Shown here: positions 23,029 to 32,663 of the stretch, in pieces
Layout: each line of letters starts with the position of its first letter
How positions within the stretch are numbered: position 1 is the first letter of the stretch
Assembly: GCA_007026445.1 (NCBI GenBank)
Contig: VDMD01000028.1
Coordinates: 62,001-126,000 of the forward strand
From: Schizophyllum amplum
Taxonomy: Eukaryota; Basidiomycota; Agaricomycetes; Agaricales; Schizophyllaceae
Length of the DNA stretch: 64,000 nucleotides
Reading direction: 5' to 3'
The notes under the pieces: generated by a model
Databases searched by the model: none
What the model was told of the DNA's origin: nothing
What the model saw: the letters and a program-made list of their open reading frames with translations, nothing else
Program-made: the position numbers and the translations under genes

Positions 23029-24553
23029 TCACATCACTGTGCAGTCCGACTTGCTCTTCTTCTTCGCAAGTTGCCGTTGTCGATACTCCTCCATCTCAGC
23101 CAGATACTTCTGCTTCTTCTCCTCCTTCTCGCGCTCGTATCGCTCCTGCGCTGCCCTCGCACGCCTCTCTTCCTCCGCCTGCAATTGTTGTGCGAGTTGG
23201 TGACTGCTCAAGCCAATCAGCGTCTTCCCCAGCACCCAGCCGAGAAAACCACTCACTCCGACATATCCCCACCACCTGGCACGCCCACCATCTCCGGCGC
23301 CTCCCCCGCAAAGTCGCCCCCCGCCGGGACCGACTTGCGAAAATCTGCGTCTACAAATGTCGACCACCCGCCGTCCACGTCCTCGAGCCGCTCCCACACG
23401 ATGCTCGGCTCGTGCAGGAATATGGCGTCAGTGGCGAGACCGTAGAGCGCGTCGTCGGCTCTGTATAAGACGGAGAGGTGCGAGGAGCGGAAGAGGGCGA
23501 CGAGTTCGTTCGGGGGCAGGGTAGTGGCGAGGTGGAAGAGGCCGTGGTAGGTGAGTTGGGATTGGTTGGTATGAATCCAGTCGCGTATGGCAATGGCTAG
23601 GTGGGTGAGTCAGTCAGGAGGTACAGGGGGATGAGTGGATGGGAGTGGAAAGGAGTGGATGAGTAAGGGGAAGGCAAGAAGGAAGGGAAAATGTGTACCA
23701 TCCCGAATCTTGCTCTTCTCCTCTTCTGTGTAACGTATGGTGGGCGCGGAAGGGCGCGCGCTGCTGGGCTCCGCCTCGCTCGACGAGCCCACCGCGCTCG
23801 ACTCGCCCACCGTGCTCGATCCACCCGCCGGGGACTCAACTTCTTCAAGCACAAGCTGCCCCTGCGTGAGATGGTCCACCTCCGCGATGAGCGACACGGC
23901 CGCGTCGTAGTCCGGATACCTCGCAATCACTTCCGCATCCGCGCTCGCGGGGTCGACGAGCCAGCCGTGCACGAGGCGGATGCCTGCCTGCTCGAAGAGC
24001 TTGAGTTCACCGCCGTCACCACCCGGGCGGAAGCTTGTCGCGCCGGTGAAGACGGGGTTTAGGTGCATGCCCTCTGTGGGGCATGTATGAGATGCATGTT
24101 GAGGTGATGAGGGAGGAAACGTGGGGGAAGGAGGGAGGGAGGGCGCGCTTACGTTGTGTATGTGGCATGATGGAGAGGGCGGCGGAGATGTCAACGTCGG
24201 GGCAGCTGGTGAGAAGGTAGTCTGCGACGAGTTGCGAAAGATAGTCGTAGGATACAGTCTTCCGGGACGGGGGAAGTATTTCGATCTTGCCGCGGAGTAT
24301 GAGGATGTTGCCTGCATGCAGGGAATCAGCGAGCGACTGAGACTATATCCACAGCACATACATATTGCAATGAGTGAGCAGGGGCTATGGTTTCTCTGTT
24401 AGCTACATCCTTTCAAAAGAGGATATAGACGCACCCATTGAAGTTCTGAGTGATGATCTTATAATTCCTCCGCTCATCACCTGGACCAAACGCAATTTCC
24501 TTCAAGTACCAGACATCCACGCTCAACGCGCGCTCAGAATTCCTTTGCGACAT
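23029..24553 (-). CDS. MINDY-type Lys48-specific deubiquitinase
   Basis: Cysteine protease trimming Lys48-linked polyubiquitin. Exon 1 (ATG 24551-24553) gives VWYLKEIAFG and KIITQNFNG. A 23-nt exon (24362-24384) then supplies GPCSLIAIC with the catalytic Cys, and the next exon continues NILILRGKIEILP. Later blocks are GMHLNPVFTGATSF, LFEQAGIRLVHGWLVDP, the catalytic-His region NQSQLTYHGLFHLA, and ELVALFRSSHLSVLYR. After an intron at about 23215-23268, the motif DHQLAQQLQAEEE matches the ubiquitin-binding MIU helix of MINDY-1/2. It is followed by a charged coiled coil and the C-terminus Cys-Thr-Val-Met, a possible CaaX box. Roughly 370 residues. Divergent from the 24748 gene. Confidence 0.9.
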
Positions 24554-24747
24554 GAAGGACGAGTATAACAGCTGTGGAGGCTACAGCAGGGCAGGGCGGT
24601 GCCGCACTCGCGCCCTGGGTAAGGTTGGCCGACGAACGGGATCCGGCTGCGGGGCGCCCGGCCCGAACTCCGCTGTCGCCCACGTGCGTCATCATCAACC
24701 CACGGTGCAGTTACGCGCCCGCGCCACCGCTCCTGTCACCGCCCATC

Positions 24748-25143
24748 ATGTCGCGCTCGCCGTCCAAAGTGTCCTCGCCGCCGCTGCCGCCGCCGACCTA
24801 CTCAGAGGCGACGTCTTTGTACCTTAGCCCCCCGCCGCAGTCGCAGGGGCCGCCGCCACCAGGCTCGCCTGCGTCTCGGCCAGTGGGCCTCCCCGGTAGC
24901 TCGTTCTGCTATCCCGCGTCCCCTCGGTCGCAGCACGCAGCTTACTCTGGACCTACACCGCTACTGCCTACTGCTACCTCCCAGTACGCCGCGTTCCACG
25001 AGCAGGAGCTACTCCACGCTGCGGACGCGCGCGCCAAGTGGCGATTCATCAGCGCCGTTCTGTATGGAGTTGCGATATGGCTCTTCATCGGCTTCACGTT
25101 CGGGATGCTGCACGGGATGCACGAGCTTCGAAGGAAGTGGTAG
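24748..25143 (+). CDS. Proline-rich single-pass membrane protein
   Basis: Single exon, 131 residues. The N-terminal 80 residues are Pro/Ser-rich with PPPTYSEA, a PPxY motif that could be bound by WW domains of Nedd4/Rsp5 ubiquitin ligases. Near the C-terminus lies one membrane helix (ISAVLYGVAIWLFIGFTFGM) followed by a short basic tail. This layout resembles tail-anchored ligase adaptors, but I recognise no named family. ATG 24748 is the first to give a coherent protein; the open frame extends upstream to about 24574. It shares a 194-bp divergent promoter with the MINDY gene. Confidence 0.65.
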   Translation: MSRSPSKVSSPPLPPPTYSEATSLYLSPPPQSQGPPPPGSPASRPVGLPGSSFCYPASPRSQHAAYSGPTPLLPTATSQYAAFHEQELLHAADARAKWRFISAVLYGVAIWLFIGFTFGMLHGMHELRRKW

Positions 25144-26077
25144 GCGCGAATGGGCCCTTGTATGTATGTGGCGAACCGTATAGACGTGATGGCGTAGCTT
25201 GCTGACGAGTCCGAATAGGATGTTCCCTTTCTTCGTGACCCTTCACGCAGAACGCCTTGACGACCGTGGTCAGCGCTTATCTAATTGAATACACGCGCCT
25301 GCCCGAGGATAATCTAGCCGTACGATATTCACGACTGCTTTCTTTGTCTCCTAATTTTATTCGCTCACGACATACATCCCATGACAGTATCGCTCCAGCA
25401 TGTTCTTGTATCAGTAATATCAGGAACTCCATCGCGCACGCCTCCCTCCCTCTCCTTGAAGAGCTTCCCCTTGGAAATTCCTCCTCACTACAAATCCCGT
25501 ATGTCGCGCGTGCTAAAAAATGTCAAGGTAAACTCCGCCCGTGTCCGTCGTTCGCGTTCCCTCGTCAAGCTCCCGCCAACCTATCGGTCTCCTGGCCCAT
25601 CCGAGCCAGCTCATCGAGGGCTTTATGCAATACATCGCGCACGTTGCATATGTGCTCCGCTTACTGGGCTACCCATCGTCTTCCAACTACCTCCGAGTCT
25701 CCATCCAGAACCCAGCTCACGGGCGCCCATCGATGGTGCTCCTCCGCCGGGTACGATGTTGCTTCTCCTCAAGCCTTAGCAAAGCCTTAGTGACTTTCCC
25801 GGAGCTTCATTGGCTGACTTGCCAGGAAGGTCATGACCTGGGACAAGAAGCATGCAAAATCGATAGCATTTCGTGGGTTCTGTAAGTACCAAAATGGCTA
25901 CAGGGGAGGGCCAGATATATCAGGTCGCGTGGGGAGCAAGATGCGTGAGTTGAGCTAGCACTTCTTCGAGCATAAGGATCTTTGGCATTCGTTACAAGAC
26001 AGAGAAGCATTGCATATATCGAGAGCTGCAAGGATCGATGAGCACGCTATACAGCAGTCACGGCAAGGCACTCACCG
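25144..26077. other. Intergenic, no confident gene
   Basis: About 930 bp. Frames on the plus strand from 25257 to 25885 are open, but their composition looks non-coding and no motif is recognised. A degraded gene is possible. Confidence 0.4.
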
Positions 26078-28082
26078 TTACGCTCCAGGTTGTGATTTCG
26101 TAGGCGATGTACTTTCGAATTTTTCAGTGCTCACTCCGTTCCCATTTGTCCACTCCCCCTTGCCGGACGCCTCCCCCGAAGGTTTCTTGTGCGTCAGCGT
26201 TTTCAGCTAGGCAGGAATACCCTGTCAGTATGCTCCCCTTGACATGCTCCACCCAGCAGTACCCACCTGCGAATTTTCCCGCTCCAGATTCTTCAGCGCC
26301 TCCGCCTGCGCGCTCATCTTCGCACGCATATCCTCCAGGAGCGCCTGCAGGGAGTCCTGCCCGCCACCCGGCGTCGACGCGATGCTCTCCTGCCCACGCA
26401 TCGGCTCGTCCTCCGTCCGCCGCCGCTTCGTGTCCGGCGTACTCAACGCGTGCGCAGGCCGCGCATCGAACACGTCCTCGCCGTCCCTGAAGCGCTTCCG
26501 ACTGTCGCCCTGCGGGTAGTGCGCATCCGGCACACGTCGACTGCTGCTCGATCCTACCTCTTGACGCCCAGAGCGCGAGTCGTTACGCAAGCGTCGGACC
26601 ACTGTGTCCATCTCCTGCTCGAGGAGGCGCACGGCGCGGTCCCCCTCGGCCCGCACGCGCGCGATCTCTTCCGAGGCCGCCTGTGCGACGCACTCGGTCT
26701 CTCGTGCGACGCGCACCTTGACCATGTCACCGACAGCGCCTTCGACAACGGCCCACACGTCGGCCCAGGTGCGCTTGACATCGAGAACGCCCTGGTCGAT
26801 CTTGCCTTTTGCGTCGACGTTGGACAGGAGCACATCGGCAATGACAGGGTCAATCGAGGACGATGCGGCTGGCGAGATCTTGGCAAGCGTACTGGAGATA
26901 CTGGTGTACGTGTCGAGCTTCGCCTGCGTGCTGCTGAGGGTTGCGAGGGATGCGGAAGTATCGTGCGATATTCTGGGTCTGTGTGAGGCGTCTATTGCAA
27001 AGGAAAATATAGAGGAGCGCTTACTCTGCGATACGACGGAAGAGCTCGCCCAGCTTGTCCATCTGAGCTGCTTGCGTGATGGGCGGGAAGCGCCGTACCT
27101 CGGGAGTTGCGATGGGAGCGACAGATACCGGTGGTGCGCGTCTAGGCGGTGAAAGCGGCCGAGGCATGATTTGAGAGGCGCTGGGGGGCATTCTGGGACT
27201 CTCCGGAGGAGGCATGTCCTGCCGGCGAGGCACAAACTCCCGCGGGAGCGGGCCTGGAGGCGAACGGGGCCTTCGGTCTATCTCTCTATCTCTGGAGAAG
27301 TCGCGCGCCTAAGCTTGATGTTAGCGAAACGCGTGCATGTGCAAAAATTGAGACGCACCGACGGCGGCGGCCCCTTGGGCGTGTGCGTTATCCGACCGCG
27401 CTCAGCATCAGTCTCCATCTTGACGTTCACTAGCTCGCGCCGTTCCATTGCGCGGTCGTAGGACCGGCCGCGGTGATGCCTCTCGCGTTCCCTCTCGCGC
27501 TCGCGCTCCCCTCGGTCGCGATCGAAGCCACGTTCCCTGTCCATGCTGCGCCCACGGTCCATGCTACGGCCCCTGCGTGCGTCTACGTCCTCGGCGCGCC
27601 CGGAGTGGTACGAGAAGGCGTTGTTTTGGGGCGGCAGCGGCGTGCTGAAGCGGTTCCCTCGCGGCGAGCTGGGGCCCGAGTCGTTGAAGGGGTGCGCGGC
27701 GGTTGTGGTCTGGCTGAAGGAAGGTTTGTGCTGAGGCGTGCTGGTAGTGCGTGGCCCGCTGTCGATGGGGCGCTTGTTGACGTTGGGCTCGCTGCCCGGC
27801 CAATTGGGATCGTTGGGGTGCACAAACCTGTGCAGTGAAGAAGCGAGTCTATTAGCAAATCTACCGAGCAAGCATGGCTTCATATATACGCACCTGCATC
27901 GTGCACCGTTCGGACATTCAGCCCTGATGGGTCGCGCTGTTTGTCGGTCATAATGCTATGTGGGAGGGCACGTTGTCTGTCAGTCTTCCGGATTGTGATG
28001 CACGCATGAGCGTTGCGTACACGACACTGGTATCTCTTGTATGGATACGTGCTGGCTGGCCGCTGCGATGGCTGAAGGACAT
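26078..28082 (-). CDS. CCCH-like, Arg/Glu/Ser-rich probable nuclear protein
   Basis: The gene has an uncertain first exon from ATG 28082, then a short exon (27894-27955). Spliced to the next exon (upper end 27827), this gives ECPNGARCRFVHP, the C-x5-C-x3-H half of a CCCH zinc finger. Then come a Ser/Thr-rich stretch and an alternating Arg/Asp/Glu region (DRDRGERERERER) typical of RNA-binding or splicing proteins. The large exon has a long helical part (VARETECVAQAASEEIARV) and a final coiled coil (LEDMRAKMSAQAEALKNLE). The frame can stop at 26225, or after one more intron at 26078. I favour the latter because it gives a coherent Lys/Ser-rich tail. Family unknown; likely about 540 residues. 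Confidence 0.6.
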
Positions 28083-28344
28083 TTTGTGCGACGCGGCCGT
28101 AGCCTACACCGGCCGAATACGCGAGATGGCGGTGGGAAGTAAGTGCGGATAGATTTGCGGCGTTATCCTCTTCTGGTCGCGGCGAATAAGCGCGGCTCGA
28201 AAACAGACGACAAGCAGCCGAGGCAGCCTCAGTTGGAAAAAGCAAACTTGCACCGGGCGAACGCCTCGGGAGCGTCGCGAAGGTGCCGAACAATTGAGTA
28301 AAACAAAGATGCCTAAATAAGGCAATTTGGGTGGCCTGCGCTCA
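28083..28344. other. Intergenic, upstream of the CCCH-like gene
   Basis: No gene is seen; it should contain the promoter of the minus-strand CCCH-like gene. Confidence 0.4.
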
Positions 28345-28566
28345 TCACTTCATTCCAACTTCACCAATAGTAGAATACTTCTGTTCTACATACGCGGCAA
28401 GGATACTAGCACAGGTAACCAATAAGTAGATGTCATTCTTTGACCCATCTAGGGCTTCGTCAGTATTGGGCTTTGGTATCATACAGGCGATGAGCACGAA
28501 GATGGGTATGGACGTGGTTAGTACCAGCACACCGTACAACGGTTGGTGGTGAAAAATATAGTGACT
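28345..28566 (-). pseudogene. Orphan exon with two membrane segments
   Basis: The frame reads HYIFHHQPLYGVLVLTTS, then a hydrophobic helix ending FVLIACMIPKPN, an acidic loop (TDEALDGSKND), a second helix (IYLLVTCASILAAY) and a stop at 28345-28347. It looks like the C-terminal part of a multi-pass membrane protein. No upstream exon with a start is visible before the next gene's 3' end at 28844, so it is probably a gene remnant or a very small protein with a missed first exon. Confidence 0.35.
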
Positions 28567-28843
28567 GGGGCTGCAGTAAGTAGCCTGCTAGTAGAGATGA
28601 CATTACTGTGATTCAAGCAGGGCGCACGAATGGACAGAGCCTGCTCTCCACCCGTCGCCCTCCGAGGCTCGAGAACCACCCGCAGTCGGAAAGCACAAGA
28701 AAGCGCGCGGATCACAGACCCTACTGCAACAGACCTTACGAACATATAGGATCCCAGACCCGCTGCGCGTTCTATGAAGGAAGGGGAGAGAAGAGACAGC
28801 AGGAGGGAAGAGGAAGGAATTTGTTTGGCTGTTGCGCCATGGC

Positions 28844-30757
28844 TTAGATACCGCCGTAGGCGTCCGCCTCGTCGTACACAGTTGGCGGGCGCTCCTTCTT
28901 GACGGCGGCATCCGCGCTGACGCGAGCAGCGGGCGTGCCAGCCAACGCGGGAGCAGCCTGACCAGGAGCGGTGACGGTGTCCTTGGGTACCACGGGCGGC
29001 GGAGTGGTCGGTTCTGGAACCGCAGAGTTGGCAAGCGGGCTCGGACGAGGCTCGCCGACGACGGGCCCTAGGAAGGACGACATGCTGTTGTGAATCGAGC
29101 TCGGGTAGTCCTGACCAGGGAGGGTGCTCGAGTGGCTGTTGAACTGCATGTCCGGCAACGTCGGCGGCATCGAGTCGATCTGGTAGCGCGATACCGGCGG
29201 GTGCACAGACGAGGGCGGCTCCGGGAACTGGCCGATGGAGGCGTTCGATACGCTCGACATGCGCGCGTCCTTGGCATCGACGGAGACGTCGGCGAACGGC
29301 GAGACGAGGAGTTCGTTGGGCTGCGCAACAGGCATCGACTGGTGGGCGGGCTGAGCGATGGGCATCGGCTGGTGGGGCATGGGCGGTGACATGACACGCT
29401 GGCTGGGCGGCGCGACGGCGGTGATCTGGGACGTGCTGCGCGCAAGGCCAATGGCGCTAGCAGACGCGACCGACGGCTGGCGCTGCATCTCCTGGCTCAA
29501 CATCGTGCCATTGGACGGTTGGCGGGTGAGCGGCTGCTGGAGGACCGGCTCGCCGCGCTCGTTGTACATGACATTGTAGTTGCCGGCGCCGGGCACGGGT
29601 GACACCGACGGAGTGTATCCAGTGACGTGCGGGTCCACGAAGGGATTGGCCGAAGACAGCGAAGCGTTGTTGTACGCTGGGTACTGAGAGTACTGGTTGT
29701 ACTGCTGATACTGCGCGTACTGATCCTCCTGACCATACCCACCAGCGGCTGCGCCGTAGTTCTCTGCACCATAGCCGTATTGCTCTCCGCTGTAGCCTCT
29801 GCCGTGCGCGCTCTGGTTGTACGACGCCGGCGGGGCGTTGTTGTACGGCGAGTACGCGGCCGCGGGCGGTGACATCTTGCGCTCGATCATGCTAGGCGCC
29901 GGACGCGGGTTGAAGATCGACCCGTTGTTGTTGTCCGGGGGCAGCATGATCGCAGACTTGCGGAAGTTACCCGGGTTGAAACCGTCGTTGAACTGCTTGT
30001 TCCACTCGATCTCATCAGCCTGGCGTCTGCGGCGGCGCTGTGATCGCCAATGAGCTGCGAACGCTGATGCGAGTGATGGGGACATACGATGAACCAGGAC
30101 GCGACGAAGAACAGCGCGACGACGCCGACGATGCCTCCGATAACGCCGCCAGCGATACCGCCGGCGTTGGAGGTCGCACCGGAGGCGCTGACGGATGCCG
30201 ATGCAGCGGAATTCGCGTTGCTAGCGCTAAATGAAGCCGAAAGCGACTGGGTCACAAATGCTGTGCTCCGGCTAGACGTGGTCGGGTCCGCTAGCGTCGT
30301 TGTAACGTGGCTCGTGACAGGCGGCTTGCTCGTAGTCGCAGAGGTCGTCTTCAGGTAGGTGTAAATCACAGATGTATGAGTGTATAAAGTGTCCGATGCT
30401 TACCGGAGTCGAAGACGTGCTGGTTGTCGTGACGCGGCTGCTGGACGAGCTGGACGTGGTGATCACTGACGAGGTCGTCACGCGCGACGTGGTAGTGGGC
30501 ACAACAGCACTGGTGGTCGTCGGTTGCACGGAGGTGACGCGGCTCGTAGTCGCGGCGGCCGTAGTCGCTGTCGGGCGCGTGGTCTCTGCCGCAGTGGTCA
30601 CTGCCGCACGGGTCGTCGTCTGCGCCGGCGTCACTGCCGTGGCACTAGTAGTAGTCGTTCCGGTGGGATCTGGTGCAGCTTCAGTACTCTTGTAACATTC
30701 TGCTACCACACTATCCAGCACGCACTATGGTTCCCGAAGATCGACTCGAAGATATCG

Positions 30758-30791
<34 letters not shown>

Positions 30792-30918
30792 TGTCAGCCA
30801 AGGCCCCACCGGTACGCTGGCGCTTCACAAGCTCATCGCCGTGGATGAGCGGCGCGACGTCGCGGGCCATACGGTTGAGTGATTTCACTACTCGCCGGTG
30901 CTGGACGGCAGAGTCCAT
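28844..30918 (-). CDS. Ser/Thr-rich type I membrane protein with Q/Y-rich cytoplasmic tail
   Basis: About 640 residues. After an N-terminal segment with a run of 12 Asp (30754-30789) comes a long Thr/Ser stalk (repeats like TTSRVTTSSVITTSSS), probably O-glycosylated and cell-wall facing. One membrane helix follows (GGVIGGIVGVVALFFVASWFIV). After an intron, RRRRQADEIEWNKQFN starts a long cytoplasmic tail with a Tyr/Gln-rich part (QYAQYQQYNQYSQYP) and Pro/Ser-rich regions. The Ser/Thr stalk, single helix and long tail resemble fungal wall-stress sensors in layout only; no WSC cysteine domain is seen. Near 30700-30725 the frame must shift (see findings). Start ATG 30918. Confidence 0.65.
30754..30789 (-). 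repeat. Trinucleotide run encoding 12 Asp
   Basis: Twelve successive GAC/GAT codons on the minus strand. Either a coding acidic run or, with an alternative donor at 30809, part of an intron. Confidence 0.6.
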
Positions 30919-31220
30919 GTCGATGGTGAGTAGTCGGTTCGGTTGTGCGAGGTGTGGTAAAGAGAGTACAAGAAATGAGTGGAAGTAGTGCACAATACAC
31001 CCTCCAGTGGCAAGAGTCGACGGGGAAACTGAACTGAAGAGAGTCTGAGGTGGCGGTTGAAAGGAAGTGGTAAGTTTCCAGGCACGCCATCTGTCGCAAC
31101 GCAACCAGCGGCCGTTGCCCGGCCCGGTCCTCTCAACTCCTACTTATAAGTCCACCACGTGCATTATCCTGTATATATAGGACCCACAATTCTACATTGT
31201 ATTTTACTCTCCAAAACAGT
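30919..31220. other. Intergenic with TATA-like palindrome
   Basis: Contains CCTGTATATATAGG at about 31169-31182. On the minus strand it lies some 250 bp upstream of the membrane-protein ATG, so it may be its TATA box. No gene is seen. Confidence 0.45.
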
Positions 31221-32400
31221 CTACTGCTGAGCTTTGGGGCGGTGGTTGATGGTCGCGCTCGCCTGGCTCACTGGCAAAACAAAGACCTCTGCGAGGTTGA
31301 CGTGTGGTGGACGCGATGCTGCCCACACGATCTCCTCCGCGATATCGGTGCCCGTCACTGCGCGAGGTATCAGTCGCGTAGGCGAGCCAAGCTTGGAAAC
31401 ACGCACATGGTTCAAGGCCTTCGTACACCTTGTCGGCCGCGCCCTTGTCGCCTCTGAAGCGGATGACAGAGAATTCGGTCTCGACCATTCCTGACAAAGG
31501 AGAAGTCAGCGGCCCGCGAGTGTGGCATAGCGATGGCAGCATACCAGGTTGAATCTCGGTTACGCGAATGGGCGTGCTGACGAGTTCCCTCATCATCGAG
31601 CCCTGGCGCATATATGTCAATCGCAGAAGCCTCTGGAAGCTTGCGAGTGACCCACCGTGAAAGCTCGCACGGCGTGCTTCGTGGCGGTATAGATAGAACC
31701 GCCAGCGTACGGCTCTCTGCCAGCAATAGAACCAAGGTTGATGATGTGGCCCGAGTTCTGCTCCTTGAAGTCTGGCGCGACGTGTCAGGATGGGGGAGGC
31801 AGGCTGCGGCGCTGGGCACCTACGGTTGACAAGCAGCTGGGTCATTGCGATTAAGCCAAACACGTTCGTAGAGAACATGCTCTCGATGTCCGACTCTGAG
31901 ATCTCTCCGACCTTCTCCACGCCGAGAACAAAGCCAGCGTTGTTGACTGGGCCGTCCAGTGGTCAGACGCGGTGTGCGTTGGGAGGTGATAACGCTCACC
32001 GAGAACGTCCACCTTGCGCAGGTCAGCGGGAACCTTGTCCCAGAACTGCGCGATCTGGCTCCGGTCGGAGACGTCGAGTTTGACGGTGGCAAACTTCCCA
32101 CCAGCGGAGACACCCGACTCCTTGTGGGCGGCGACGCACTGATCCTGCACCTTCTTCAAGGCATCGTCGCGGCGCGCAACCAGAATGACATTCGAGCCAG
32201 CCTATGCTGCATGAGCTTACATGCCAGCAGATGGGGGGTAATGCGTACCTTTGCGAACAAGATCGCAGTGGCCTATGCAAGATCGTCAGCCATCGCGTGC
32301 ACTATACATTTCGATGAGCACGCACCGCGCCGATCCCCGCGCTGGCGCCGGTGATGACGACAGTCTTGTCAAGCAGACGCGAAGAGTTGAAGCAGGACAT
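31221..32400 (-). CDS. Short-chain dehydrogenase/reductase, classical SDR
   Basis: NAD(P)-dependent oxidoreductase of about 270 residues in six or seven exons. Visible motifs are the cofactor site [31 protein letters not shown], the catalytic Ser in INLGSIAG, and YTATKHAV with the Tyr-x3-Lys pair. The pattern, including [19 protein letters not shown] and the end region [21 protein letters not shown], resembles the yeast YMR226C / bacterial YdfG group acting on 3-hydroxy acids such as serine. Specific substrate is not proven. Start ATG 32398-32400, stop TAG 31221-31223. Divergent from the SET gene with 263 bp between ATGs. Confidence 0.9.
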
Positions 32401-32663
32401 GGTCGGCGTAGAAGAAAGAAAGCGAGTGGGAACAGAGAAGCGGGGAGTCGAATTCCGCCAGCTGACCGCGGCGCTCTTATTCTTATCTTGACCTGATCGG
32501 TGGTGGTGACCGGAGCCTTGAGTGAGGTGATTGACGCCCAGCTGGCCGCGGACACATCGTTGACCCGCGCGCTCGCTGTGCAATAGCGCAGAAAGCCGCA
32601 GACTCATTGGCGTGTCCGGAGCGCGCTGCCAGTGCAGTGGGATCGCAGAAAGCGCAAGCCAAG

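Noticed and set aside
25257..25885. Overlapping open frames downstream of the proline-rich membrane gene
   Set aside because: No shared motif, no convincing splice structure and non-coding composition.
30700..30725. 26-bp intron in the membrane-protein gene
   Set aside because: It keeps frame and has GT-AG ends but is well below the usual lower limit for basidiomycete introns. A missing base or a 110-bp intron is more likely.
30754..30789. Trinucleotide run read as a regulatory or unstable microsatellite
   Set aside because: It is in frame as twelve Asp followed by IFESIFG and can be explained as coding. Kept only as a splice ambiguity.
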